From: Streptomyces megasporus
GTDB taxonomy: Bacteria; Actinomycetota; Actinomycetes; Streptomycetales; Streptomycetaceae
Direction: 5' to 3'
NCBI RefSeq assembly: GCF_000718985.1
Contig: NZ_JODL01000007.1
Coordinates: 104,166-168,165 of the forward strand
Length of the DNA stretch: 64,000 nucleotides
Every line of letters starts with the position of its first letter. Positions within the stretch are counted from its first letter, which is position 1. The position numbers were made by a program, and so were the translations under genes. This document shows positions 8,850 to 16,713 of the stretch, piece after piece. Under the pieces are notes generated by a model that searched no databases, was not told the DNA's origin, and was given only the letters and a program-made list of their open reading frames with translations.

Positions 8850-9392
8850 GTGAACCCCACGGTGGCCCGCATCACCGAACTCGTCCCTCCTCCCGCTCCC
8901 CCGCGACCCCGCGACTGGGAAACCGTGGAGGCCCAACTGGGCACGCCGCTGCCGGAGGACTACAAGCAACTCGTCGACCTCTACGGCGGGGGAGTGTTCG
9001 ACGAGGTCGTCTGGCTCCTGGAGCCGGGATGCCCGGTCGAGGACTACGACCTGCTCGCCATCACCCGGGAGCGGGAAGAGATCCTGCCCAGGCTGTGGGC
9101 GATCGGCGAGCCGAAGCCCACCGGGCTGACGGAGGACGGCACGCGCCTACTGCCCTGGGCCTATGTGGAGGACGGCGGGCAGTACCTCTACTGGCTCGCC
9201 GGGCCCGACCAGGCCCCCAAGGAATGGACGGTGACGATCAACGAGGGGCGCGGCCCGGAGTGGGAGAGCCACGCCGTGTCCTGCGCGCGGTTCCTGCTGT
9301 CCTTCATGGCCGGGGAGATCCGTTCGGAGGTCCTGCCCGAGTCTTCCGGCGAGTCCCACGGCTTCGACGCCAACACCGACATCCTCAGGTGA
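8850..9392 (+). CDS. SUKH (SMI1/KNR4) family immunity protein, copy 2
   Basis: The protein has 180 residues. I chose the GTG at 8850 (VNPTVARI) over the ATG at 8838. GGAGAAG lies just before it, and the paralogue at 6203 starts with the same VNP sequence. The SUKH core is present: LPEDYKQLVDLYGGGVFDE and WESHAVSCARFLLSF. Its role is the same as copy 1, cytoplasmic neutralisation of incoming toxins. The two copies have diverged in the middle, where toxin specificity may lie. The stop overlaps a GTG in the next frame, but the next gene more likely starts at 9443. Confidence 0.85.
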   Translation: MNPTVARITELVPPPAPPRPRDWETVEAQLGTPLPEDYKQLVDLYGGGVFDEVVWLLEPGCPVEDYDLLAITREREEILPRLWAIGEPKPTGLTEDGTRLLPWAYVEDGGQYLYWLAGPDQAPKEWTVTINEGRGPEWESHAVSCARFLLSFMAGEIRSEVLPESSGESHGFDANTDILR

Positions 9393-9442
9393 CCGGCGGG
9401 GTCCTTCCTCTGCCCAAGTCCCCGTGGGAGGTTCGGCGATCG

Positions 9443-9865
9443 GTGAGATCCGTGTACGAGTACCGGAGGCGGCCCGGCGCCGCCTGGGGCATGGTCGTGC
9501 GCCTGGCGGCGGAGCACTCCGTCACGCGGGAACCTCCGGCCGGAGCGGTCCGCACGGGGCAGCCGAACGTCTGGCTGAGCGTGCCGGACAACCTCGCGGC
9601 GCGGGACGTCCGTTGGCTCGCGCACGGTCTCTCCCTGGTCGCCGACCAGCTCCGACCCGACGCCCGGGACGAGCACGCGATCGTGACCGTCCACGCCCTT
9701 GAGACGCCCGTTCTCACCGACCACCAGGCGGAGGCCGCCGCCGCGGCCATGATCGAGTGGCTGCGGGAGAACACCGGTGTTCCCGGCATCGACCACACCG
9801 TGCGGTTCGACGCCGAGGAGAACCGGTACGTCTTCACCTGGGGCGAGCCCGGACGGCCCGCGTGA
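9443..9865 (+). CDS. Hypothetical protein, immunity-island orphan
   Basis: The protein has 140 residues from the GTG at 9443, with GGGAGG eleven bases upstream. An earlier GTG at 9389 would overlap the SUKH stop. The sequence is mixed alpha/beta (PNVWLSVPDNLAARDVRWL, and a C-terminal YVFTWGEPG). There is no signal peptide or known motif. Adjacent to and co-directional with the SUKH gene, it is a candidate member of the same immunity cassette, but no function can be assigned. Confidence 0.6.
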   Translation: MRSVYEYRRRPGAAWGMVVRLAAEHSVTREPPAGAVRTGQPNVWLSVPDNLAARDVRWLAHGLSLVADQLRPDARDEHAIVTVHALETPVLTDHQAEAAAAAMIEWLRENTGVPGIDHTVRFDAEENRYVFTWGEPGRPA

Positions 9866-9966
9866 GCGCCCCCGGCGGAGCCGCGACGCCGACCCCGGCG
9901 CTCGGGCGGCGTGCGTCGGTCCTGTTCGACGGAGCCGATCCGCTCGCTGTGGAGTGACTACCGGGC

Positions 9967-10008
9967 CCCGGCCGCCCCGGATCGTGAGGGGCAGCCGGGG
10001 CGGCCGGG
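9967..10008. terminator. Convergent terminator hairpin
   Basis: CCCGGCCGCCCCGG at 9967-9980 pairs with 9995-10008 around a 14-base loop. It lies between two convergent genes and probably serves both. Confidence 0.65.
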
Positions 10009-10014
10009 CCAGGG

Positions 10015-10350
10015 TCAGCGTCGGCGGCCGAGGATGGGCAGTCCGCCCGAGACCGTCCACACGCTGGTGCCGAGCTCCGTGATGTCGCGGAGTTCCTCCC
10101 GGAACGCCTCGGCCTCGCGGTCGTCGTCGTACGCGAGCGCGTCGGCCCAGGGCGCGGGCGCGGGGTTCCGGCGCTCCCCGTTCCGTCGGGCCTTGGTCTT
10201 CGCGATCCGCCGGACCGTCACCGGCTGCTCTTGGCGGCGCCTTCCCCCGACGTCGTTCCTCGCCTCTCCCTGCCCGCCGTTCCTGCGGGAAGGGCAGGCA
10301 CACCCCATGCCGATGAGGAGGTCACACCGCTTGCACCTGGTTCCGCTCAT
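10015..10350 (-). CDS. Small cysteine-rich protein
   Basis: The protein has 111 residues. The start was chosen at the ATG giving MSGTRCKRC, preceded by a G-rich GGGGGTGGGG; the longer open frame upstream has shadow-like composition. Four cysteines (CKRC, then CAC) cluster in the first 20 residues, suggesting zinc binding. A basic middle is followed by an acidic end (YDDDREAEAFREELRDI). Family and role are unknown. It closes the immunity island. Confidence 0.5.
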   Translation of the reverse strand: MSGTRCKRCDLLIGMGCACPSRRNGGQGEARNDVGGRRRQEQPVTVRRIAKTKARRNGERRNPAPAPWADALAYDDDREAEAFREELRDITELGTSVWTVSGGLPILGRRR

Positions 10351-10477
10351 ACAGACCCCACCCCCTGAGAGTCTCTCGGGCCGGCGGTGCGCCGACCGCC
10401 ACCAGGATAATCGCGAGTTCACGCCAGCGGTAGGCGTTGACTGTGTTTTCGCAGTAAACATCGTGGTGGTGCTCGGT

Positions 10478-11662
10478 TCAACGGCAGACGCGCGCCACCC
10501 ACGTGTCCAGCCAGGCGAACGCCTCGTCCTGCATCTCGTGGGTGAAGACGTGCCCCGACTCCGGCCACACCTTCGTCCGGAGCCGGTCGTCCGCGCCCTG
10601 CGAGCGCCAGACGGCCCGTAGCTTCCGGTACGCCGTCTCCACACCGGCGGCGGTGAACAGCCCGTCCCGCCCGCCGTTGAAGAACAGCATCGGTTTGGGG
10701 GCGGCGATGCTCGCCACGTCGGGGATGTCCAGGTGGCGGGAGAGGCCGGGGTGGAGCATGGTGTAGGCGGACTGGCCGCGCAGGGTGTTGTTGCCCGGCA
10801 CCATCATCTCCCTCAAACCGGTCATCCAGCAGATGGAGACCGCCGCGCGGACGTGGTCCGACAGCGCCGCCACCTGCCAGGCCCGCCAGGCGCCCACGGA
10901 GAAGCCCAGTGCCGCGATCCGCTCGCCGTCGATCTCGGGCAGGGACGCGAGGAAGGCCGCCGCGCGCTGGTCCTCCCGCGCCATGAGTCCGGCCGAGGAG
11001 GAGCCGAGGTTGAACAGGTTGCTCGCGAGGGCCTGTTGGCCCTCGTAGACGAGTCCGGAGCGGTCGCCCCAGCCGAGGGCGTCGACGGCGAGCACCGCGT
11101 AGCCGCGTCGGGCGAGTTCATCGCCGACGAAGCGTCCGTCGAAGTGCCGGTCCGTCCAGGCCCGCGCCGAGGACAGTCTCGTCTCGTCGTACCAGGGCCG
11201 GACGAGTTTCTCCTTGCCGATGTCGAACTTCGAGCCGTGGTCGTGCAGCAGGAGCACCGCCGGGAACGGCCCCCCGCCCTCCGGGAGGAGCATCGTCGCC
11301 CGCACCCGGCTGAAACGTGTCAGGTTGACGTGGACGATCCGCCGACGGAGACCCTCCTCCGTCCGTTCGTCGACGGTCTCGGCGTCGAACGGGGAGTCGT
11401 CCGCCGGGTGGACGAGGTGTGCCTCGACCGTGGCGCGGGCCGTTCCGCGCCAGGTGGGGAAGTCCCGGATCGGGGACGTGCCCCAGGCGAGCGGGAAGGT
11501 CAGCTCCTCCTTGAGCCGTTCGTAAAAGGCCGGGAGGTTGTCGCCCAACACGGCCGGGGACTCGAAGGCCGAAGGTCCGAAGGCAGGGGGTTCGGGGGTG
11601 GCGTCGGGCGGCGGCGGCCCCGCCGTCCGGGTGGTGGGGGCCCGCTCGCCTGTGTGCGTCAT
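10478..11662 (-). CDS. Alpha/beta-hydrolase (dienelactone hydrolase/acetyl-xylan-esterase-like)
   Basis: The protein has 394 residues. The nucleophile elbow is G-F-S-V-G (ALGFSVGAWRA), the Asp is probably in NGGRDGLF, and the His is in ESGHVF, giving a complete catalytic triad. An oxyanion-type segment LLLHDHGSKFD precedes it. There is no signal peptide, so it is cytoplasmic. The N-terminus is a proline-rich ~30-residue tail. The family includes esterases and plant-polymer deacetylases; the substrate here is unknown. It stands alone, upstream of nothing on its strand, and is convergent with the immunity island. Confidence 0.85.
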   Translation of the reverse strand: MTHTGERAPTTRTAGPPPPDATPEPPAFGPSAFESPAVLGDNLPAFYERLKEELTFPLAWGTSPIRDFPTWRGTARATVEAHLVHPADDSPFDAETVDERTEEGLRRRIVHVNLTRFSRVRATMLLPEGGGPFPAVLLLHDHGSKFDIGKEKLVRPWYDETRLSSARAWTDRHFDGRFVGDELARRGYAVLAVDALGWGDRSGLVYEGQQALASNLFNLGSSSAGLMAREDQRAAAFLASLPEIDGERIAALGFSVGAWRAWQVAALSDHVRAAVSICWMTGLREMMVPGNNTLRGQSAYTMLHPGLSRHLDIPDVASIAAPKPMLFFNGGRDGLFTAAGVETAYRKLRAVWRSQGADDRLRTKVWPESGHVFTHEMQDEAFAWLDTWVARVCR

Positions 11663-11781
11663 GTGTGCGCCCTTCCCTCAAGGCACCGCCGGTTGCTGAA
11701 ACGAATCAACGACGGATCGACGCGGAACCTAACGAGGGAACCCTCCCCCCGCAAGAGCGCCGTGGCGCTTCCGGGCCCCGG

Positions 11782-11829
11782 ACGGGAGAGGGGCCGCGCC
11801 GTCCCGGGACGGCGCGGCCCCTCTCCCGT
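11782..11829. terminator. 24-bp perfect hairpin after the metalloprotease
   Basis: A self-complementary block with 24-base arms and no loop, ending 11 bases before the 3' end of the M4 protease gene. It is a very strong factor-independent-type terminator without a T tract. Confidence 0.8.
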
Positions 11830-11839
11830 GTCGCCCGTG

Positions 11840-13468
11840 CTATTTGACGTTGACCGCTGCCCAGGCGGCGTTCACGGCCTGGTGTTCGGCGCTTCCGCTG
11901 CCGTACAGGTCGGCCGTGGCCGACAGGGTGGCGGTGCGGGCGCCCGCGTACTTGGTGGTGGAGGTCATGTAGACGGTCAGGGCCCGGTACCAGATCTTCT
12001 CCGCCTTGGCGCGGCCGATCCCGGTGACCGGCTTGCCGTCGTAGGTGGGCGAGTCGTAGCTCACGCCGTTGATGGTCTTGGCGCCGCTGCCCTCGCTGAG
12101 CAGGTAGAAGAAGTGGTTGGCCGGCCCCGAGGAGTAGTGGACGTCCACGCTGCCCAGGGTGGAGGACCAGTAGTCCTTGGAGTTGCCGTCCCTGCTGGGC
12201 CGGTCCATGTAGCGCAGCGGGGTGCCGTTGCCGCGGATGTCGATCTTCTCGCCGACCAGGTAGTCACCGACGTCCGAGGGGTTGGCGGCCCGGAACTCCA
12301 CGGCCGCGGCGAAGATGTCGGAGGTCGCCTCGTTCAGGCCGCCGGACTCGCCGCTGTAGACGAGACGTGCCGTGTTGGAGGTGACGCCGTGGGTCATCTC
12401 GTGCGCGGCGACGTCGATGGAGGTCAGCGGCTTGGCGTTGCCCGCGCCGTCGCCGTAGGTCATGCAGAAGCAGGAGTCGCTCCAGAAGGCGTTGACGTAG
12501 GCGTTGCCGTAGTGGACGCGGGTGTGGGCGGCTCTCCCGTCGTTGCGGATGCCGTTGCGGCCGTGGACGTTCTTGTAGTAGTCCCAGGTCAGGGCCGCGC
12601 CGTAGTGGGCGTCCACACCGGCGGTCTGGCGGTTGCTCGGCAAGCCGTTGCCCCAGACGTCGTCGGCGTCGGTGAAGAGCGTGCCGGTGCCGGAGGTGCG
12701 GCCGTTCAGGTCGTAGGTCCTGTGGCCGCCGCGAGCGGCGTCGGTCAGCGAGTACGAGCTGCCCGAGCCGCTGGTGCCGAGGGTGACGCGCCCGCTGTAC
12801 ATGCTCTCGCCGACGCCGGTGTGGATGCCTTCCCACTCGGCGAGCTTCTCTCCGGTGCGGGCGTCGGTGACGACGTGGAGTTCGCTGGGGGTGCCGTCCT
12901 CCTGGACGCCGGTCACCACCGTCTCCCAGGCGAGGGTGGGCTTGCCGTCGGCGGCCCAGATCACCTTGCGGGGGGCGTTCTCGGTCTCGGCCTCCGTCGT
13001 CTCCTGCGCGGAGGCGGCCCGCAGTGCGGACTTCTCCGCGGTCGTGGCGGACACGTCCGCTGTGGTGCTCGCCACCGCGATGCGGGCCGCGGTGGCCTTG
13101 GTGACCTTGCGGGTGCCGTCCTTCCTCTCGTGGACGACCAGATCGCCGCCGAGGACGGGCAGGCCGTCGTAGGTGCGCTCGTAGCGGGTGTGGACGGTGC
13201 CGTCGGCGTCCTTGACGACATCGCGGGCGACGAGTCTCTCCTTGGCGCCCAGGTCGAGCGCGCGGGCCTGGTCGGTGGCCTCGGCCTGGGCGGCCTTGAT
13301 GGCGGAGGCCCGCTGAGTGGGGGTCATCTGGACGATGCCGGTGCCGGGTTCCGGCGCCGGTCGGGCGCCGGCCGATCCGGCCTGCATCCCGGTGAGTGCC
13401 AGGGCGGCCAGGGCCACGGGTATCGCGAGGCGCAGGGTGGTCTTCCGGGTGGTGGGGGGAAGGGTCAC
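11840..13468 (-). CDS. Secreted M4 (thermolysin-like) neutral metalloprotease
   Basis: The protein has 542 residues. The GTG at 13468 has AGGAGA a few bases upstream and gives a signal peptide: KTT-R followed by a hydrophobic AIPVALAALALTG core, with cleavage near AGA. An N-terminal FTP/PepSY-like propeptide of roughly 190 residues is followed by the M4 catalytic region. The zinc motif HEMTH lies near residue 354 and the third ligand Glu in GGLNEATSD about 20 residues later. The size fits Streptomyces neutral proteases. It is exported, self-activated and degrades extracellular protein. Monocistronic, with its own terminator. Confidence 0.95.
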   Translation of the reverse strand: MTLPPTTRKTTLRLAIPVALAALALTGMQAGSAGARPAPEPGTGIVQMTPTQRASAIKAAQAEATDQARALDLGAKERLVARDVVKDADGTVHTRYERTYDGLPVLGGDLVVHERKDGTRKVTKATAARIAVASTTADVSATTAEKSALRAASAQETTEAETENAPRKVIWAADGKPTLAWETVVTGVQEDGTPSELHVVTDARTGEKLAEWEGIHTGVGESMYSGRVTLGTSGSGSSYSLTDAARGGHRTYDLNGRTSGTGTLFTDADDVWGNGLPSNRQTAGVDAHYGAALTWDYYKNVHGRNGIRNDGRAAHTRVHYGNAYVNAFWSDSCFCMTYGDGAGNAKPLTSIDVAAHEMTHGVTSNTARLVYSGESGGLNEATSDIFAAAVEFRAANPSDVGDYLVGEKIDIRGNGTPLRYMDRPSRDGNSKDYWSSTLGSVDVHYSSGPANHFFYLLSEGSGAKTINGVSYDSPTYDGKPVTGIGRAKAEKIWYRALTVYMTSTTKYAGARTATLSATADLYGSGSAEHQAVNAAWAAVNVK

Positions 13469-13858
13469 TCGGTCTCCTGGGGACAGGACCACGGGTGGCG
13501 GTCCGTTCGTCGGGGGGTGGCGCCCTGACCGTGCCGAGGAACCTGTTGCGGGCAGGCCGGAGCACGCGAAGTCGCTCGCACTTTCGAGGTGGGTCGACTC
13601 GTTCGAGAGACTGTCACCTCCGAGGCGTCACCGACAGATGCCCGCGGGCCTATTGGCAGGTGCTTGACAATCTCTTTGCAATGACCGGTCATCAGAGACC
13701 GATATCCGATACCCCCACAACCGCCCTTGAGGGATGTCCCCGAAGCCGAGGGCGACCGATCCGGACGAACCGAGGGCGCGCCTCGGACCGCGCGACCATA
13801 CTGGCCCGGACGCCGCGCGGGGAAGCGGGAGAACGAGAGAGGCGGGAGGCGGACCACG
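13469..13858. other. Divergent intergenic region
   Basis: 390 bases between the protease and the sugar kinase. It contains TTGACA at about 13664 and a perfect 12-bp palindrome ATGACCGGTCAT at 13681-13692, a possible operator. No gene is seen. Confidence 0.4.
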
Positions 13859-14800
13859 GTGAGCCGGCACCACACGGAGTACGACGTCCTGGTGGTCGGG
13901 GGCAGCGGGGTGGACACCGTCGTCCGCGTCGACTCCCTGCCCGTGCCGTTCGCCGACTCGGTCCACGTCGGACCCATCGAGGAACACCCCGGCCAGACCG
14001 GCGGATACGTGGCCCTCGGCGCCCGGGCACTCGGCCTGCGGGTGGCGTTGCTGGACTTCGTCGGCGACGATCCGCCCGGCGCCCTGCTGCGCGAGCGGAT
14101 GGCCGAGGGAGACGTGGAGTTCCTCCCGGTCCACTCCCCCACGGGCACCCGCCGTGCGGTGAACCTCGTCGACGCGACCGGCCGCCGGATGTCCTTCTAC
14201 GACGGCCGCGATCCGGCCGACCTGCGGATGCCCCGCGACTCCCACCTCCCCCCGCTGCGGCGCGCCCGCCACGTCCACCTGGCCATCTCGCACTTCGCCC
14301 GCTTCCTCTACGACGACATCGAGGAGCTGGGCGTGCCCGTCTCCACCGACCTGCACGACTGGGACGGACTGGCCGATCACCACCGGGAGTTCGCCCTCCG
14401 CTCCGACCTCGTCTTCCTCAGCGCGGCGGGCGCGGGCGAGAGAACGCCCGTGCTGATGCGGGAGATCCTCCGCGAGGGCCGGGCGGAGGCGGTGATCGCC
14501 ACGGCGGGCGCGGACGGCGCGTACTTCCTCGTCCGGGGCGGCCGCTCCACCCCGCGCCACGTCCCGGCGGCCGTCCCGCCGGCGCCGGTGGTGGACTCCA
14601 ACGGCGCGGGTGACGCGTTCGTCTGCGGCTTCCTGTACGGCAGGCTCGCCGGCCGGGACGTGGCGGAGTGCGTCCGTCTGGGCACGGTGGCCGGCGCCCA
14701 CGCCTGCACGGCCGGCGGCTCCGCCGCGCTCATCGGCCCCGAGGCCCTGTCCAAGACTCTGTCTCAGGCACTGTCCAAGGCACTGTCCCAGGCCCCCTGA
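13859..14800 (+). CDS. PfkB-family carbohydrate kinase
   Basis: The protein has 313 residues from the GTG at 13859, with GGGAGG about ten bases upstream. Both PfkB regions are visible: the glycine-rich N-terminal segment ([18 protein letters not shown]) and the C-terminal signature [16 protein letters not shown], whose Asp is the catalytic base. It phosphorylates a sugar or nucleoside with ATP in the cytoplasm; the substrate cannot be read from sequence. The last 18 residues ([12 protein letters not shown]...) come from a 12-bp unit repeated four times at 14744-14791, an unusual low-complexity tail probably not needed for catalysis. Confidence 0.85.
   Translation: MSRHHTEYDVLVVGGSGVDTVVRVDSLPVPFADSVHVGPIEEHPGQTGGYVALGARALGLRVALLDFVGDDPPGALLRERMAEGDVEFLPVHSPTGTRRAVNLVDATGRRMSFYDGRDPADLRMPRDSHLPPLRRARHVHLAISHFARFLYDDIEELGVPVSTDLHDWDGLADHHREFALRSDLVFLSAAGAGERTPVLMREILREGRAEAVIATAGADGAYFLVRGGRSTPRHVPAAVPPAPVVDSNGAGDAFVCGFLYGRLAGRDVAECVRLGTVAGAHACTAGGSAALIGPEALSKTLSQALSKALSQAP
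14744..14791 (+). repeat. Four tandem 12-bp repeats in the kinase 3' end
   Basis: Units GCCCTGTCCAAG, ACTCTGTCTCAG, GCACTGTCCAAG and GCACTGTCCCAG encode [16 protein letters not shown]. In-frame expansion at the extreme C-terminus. Confidence 0.8.
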
Positions 14801-14922
14801 CGGCGGGTCGGGGACACGTCGGCACACATCGGCGGGGAGTCGACCGGCGGTTATTCGTTGGAGTCCACTCCTTTGTCGCTCCTACAGTGACCGGCGTCCC
14901 CGGCCCCGTTCAGGAGCGGATC

Positions 14923-16713
14923 ATGCGTGTGCCCTACCCCCGTACGCCGCACCTGCCGTGGTCGCCAGGGGCGTCGTCGGACGACGTGCGGGTGGGGGAT
15001 CCGTCGGGGCTGCGGGGCGTCGAGGTGGTCGTCACCGAGAAGCTCGACGGGGAGAACACCACCCTCTACCGCGACGGAACGCACGCCCGCTCGCTCGACT
15101 CCGCGCACCACCCCTCGCGCGCCTGGGTCAAGGCGTTGCAGGGACGGATCGGCGCGGCGATACCGCCGGGTTGGCGGGTGTGTGGGGAGAACGTCTTCGC
15201 CCGGCACTCGATCCCCTACGAGGACCTGGAGGGCTGGTTCTACGGGTTCTCCGTCTGGGACGACCGCGATCGCTGTCTGGGCTGGGACGACACCGTCCGG
15301 TTCCTGAGGCGGCTGGGCGTGCCGGTGCCGCGTGTGCTGTGGCGGGGCGTGTACGACGAACGGTCCCTGCGCGCGCTGCGGTTGGACCTCGAACGGCAGG
15401 AGGGGTACGTCGTGCGGACCGTCGAGGGGTTCGCGCGGGAGGAGTTCGGGCGTCGGGTCGCCAAGTGGGTGCGTCCGGGCCATGTGCGGACGGACACCCA
15501 CTGGATGCGCGCGGCGGTCGTGGCCAACGGGCTGGGTCCGGCCGCCGCGCTGTGGGCCGTCCGCTCCGGGGTCGTCCCCGACGTGTCCGCCCTGCTCACC
15601 GCCGTCGGCCTGGAACCCGTCGAACGGGAAGCCGCCGAACGGGAAGCCGCCGAGGCGGCCGTGGCCGAGGTGTCCGCCCGGCTGGACGTGCCGGGGCGGA
15701 CGGGGGACGCGCGGTTGGCCGGTGTGCTGGCCGCGCTGCTGTACGGCGTGCCGCGGGCCCGGGTGGCGTCCCGGCTGGTCGCGCCGCTGGGCATGGCGTG
15801 GGCGCGGCGCGTCGCCGACCTCGTCGGGCTCGCCCCGCTCCTGCACCGTCCCCATCCCGACGAGGAGCGCCGGGCGGGGCTGGTGCGGATGTCGTTCGCC
15901 GTCGACCTGGGGGTGCTGCACGCGGTCGCCGCCGCGATCCTGGCCGGACGCGACGGTGCGGAGGCGAAGGAGGCGCGCGAGCAGGTCGACTGGTCCGCGC
16001 TGCACGCCGAGGACGCCGGGTTGTCGGGCGGGGCTCCCCTGCGCCGGTTGCGGGCGGAGCTGCGTCGAGTGCTCCGTGCGGCGGGGGTGGACGGCGAGGC
16101 GGCCGACCGGTGCTGGACGGAGGCGCGCCGGGCGTACGCGCTGGGGCGGATCGCCGGCACGGACGCGGCGGAGGCCGTGGCGGCGACCTGGCGGTGGCGG
16201 TCCGGGGAGTTCCCCCGGCTGATCCAGTTGGTCGGGCCGGCGGGCAGCGGCAAGAGCACCTTCGCCGAGCGGCTTCCGGGTGTCGACGCGTGCGTGTCGC
16301 TGGACGACCTGCGTCGGGCCCGTGGCTCCCGCGCGGACCAGCGCGCCAACGACGACGTCCTGCGGGAGGGCCTGGCCCGGCTCGACGCCGCCCTGGCCGT
16401 CGGTGGGCGGACGACGGTGGTGTGGGACGCCACCTCCCTCACCCCGCGACAGCGCGCCACGGTGCACGCTGTCGCGCGGCGCCGGGACGCGCTGGTCACG
16501 CATGTGGTCGCGCTGGTCGACGAGGAGGAGTTGGCGCGGCGCAACGCCGTCCGGCCGCATCCGGTGCCGCCGGGCGTGCTCGCCGCGCAGTCGCGCCGTT
16601 TCACCCCGCCGTATCCGGGTCAGGCGCACCGCACGTGGTACGTCGGGGGCGACGGGACGGTGGAGGACACCGACGGGCACCTGCACGGCGCCCCGGACGG
16701 GGAGGAGTGGTGA
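14923..16713 (+). CDS. RNA ligase (Rnl2-like) fused to polynucleotide kinase
   Basis: The protein has 596 residues; the ATG at 14923 has AGGAG six bases upstream. The N-terminal ~200 residues are a nucleotidyltransferase-type RNA ligase: motif I EKLDGEN with the adenylated Lys at residue 40, GENVFARHS near 88-96, EGYVVRT at 160-166 and VAKWVR at 179-184. A helical middle follows. The C-terminal ~160 residues form a polynucleotide-kinase P-loop domain with GPAGSGKST near 438-446 and VWDATS as the likely catalytic Asp region. Such a protein can phosphorylate 5'-OH ends and rejoin broken RNA. The stop overlaps the next start by one base, so it works with the 953-residue end-processing protein downstream. 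Confidence 0.9.
   Translation: MRVPYPRTPHLPWSPGASSDDVRVGDPSGLRGVEVVVTEKLDGENTTLYRDGTHARSLDSAHHPSRAWVKALQGRIGAAIPPGWRVCGENVFARHSIPYEDLEGWFYGFSVWDDRDRCLGWDDTVRFLRRLGVPVPRVLWRGVYDERSLRALRLDLERQEGYVVRTVEGFAREEFGRRVAKWVRPGHVRTDTHWMRAAVVANGLGPAAALWAVRSGVVPDVSALLTAVGLEPVEREAAEREAAEAAVAEVSARLDVPGRTGDARLAGVLAALLYGVPRARVASRLVAPLGMAWARRVADLVGLAPLLHRPHPDEERRAGLVRMSFAVDLGVLHAVAAAILAGRDGAEAKEAREQVDWSALHAEDAGLSGGAPLRRLRAELRRVLRAAGVDGEAADRCWTEARRAYALGRIAGTDAAEAVAATWRWRSGEFPRLIQLVGPAGSGKSTFAERLPGVDACVSLDDLRRARGSRADQRANDDVLREGLARLDAALAVGGRTTVVWDATSLTPRQRATVHAVARRRDALVTHVVALVDEEELARRNAVRPHPVPPGVLAAQSRRFTPPYPGQAHRTWYVGGDGTVEDTDGHLHGAPDGEEW

Noticed and set aside
14610..16712. Extension of the RNA-repair protein frame 2.1 kb upstream.
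   Set aside because: The translation there is the ligase gene read in a wrong frame; the ATG at 16713 with GGAGGAG is the real start.
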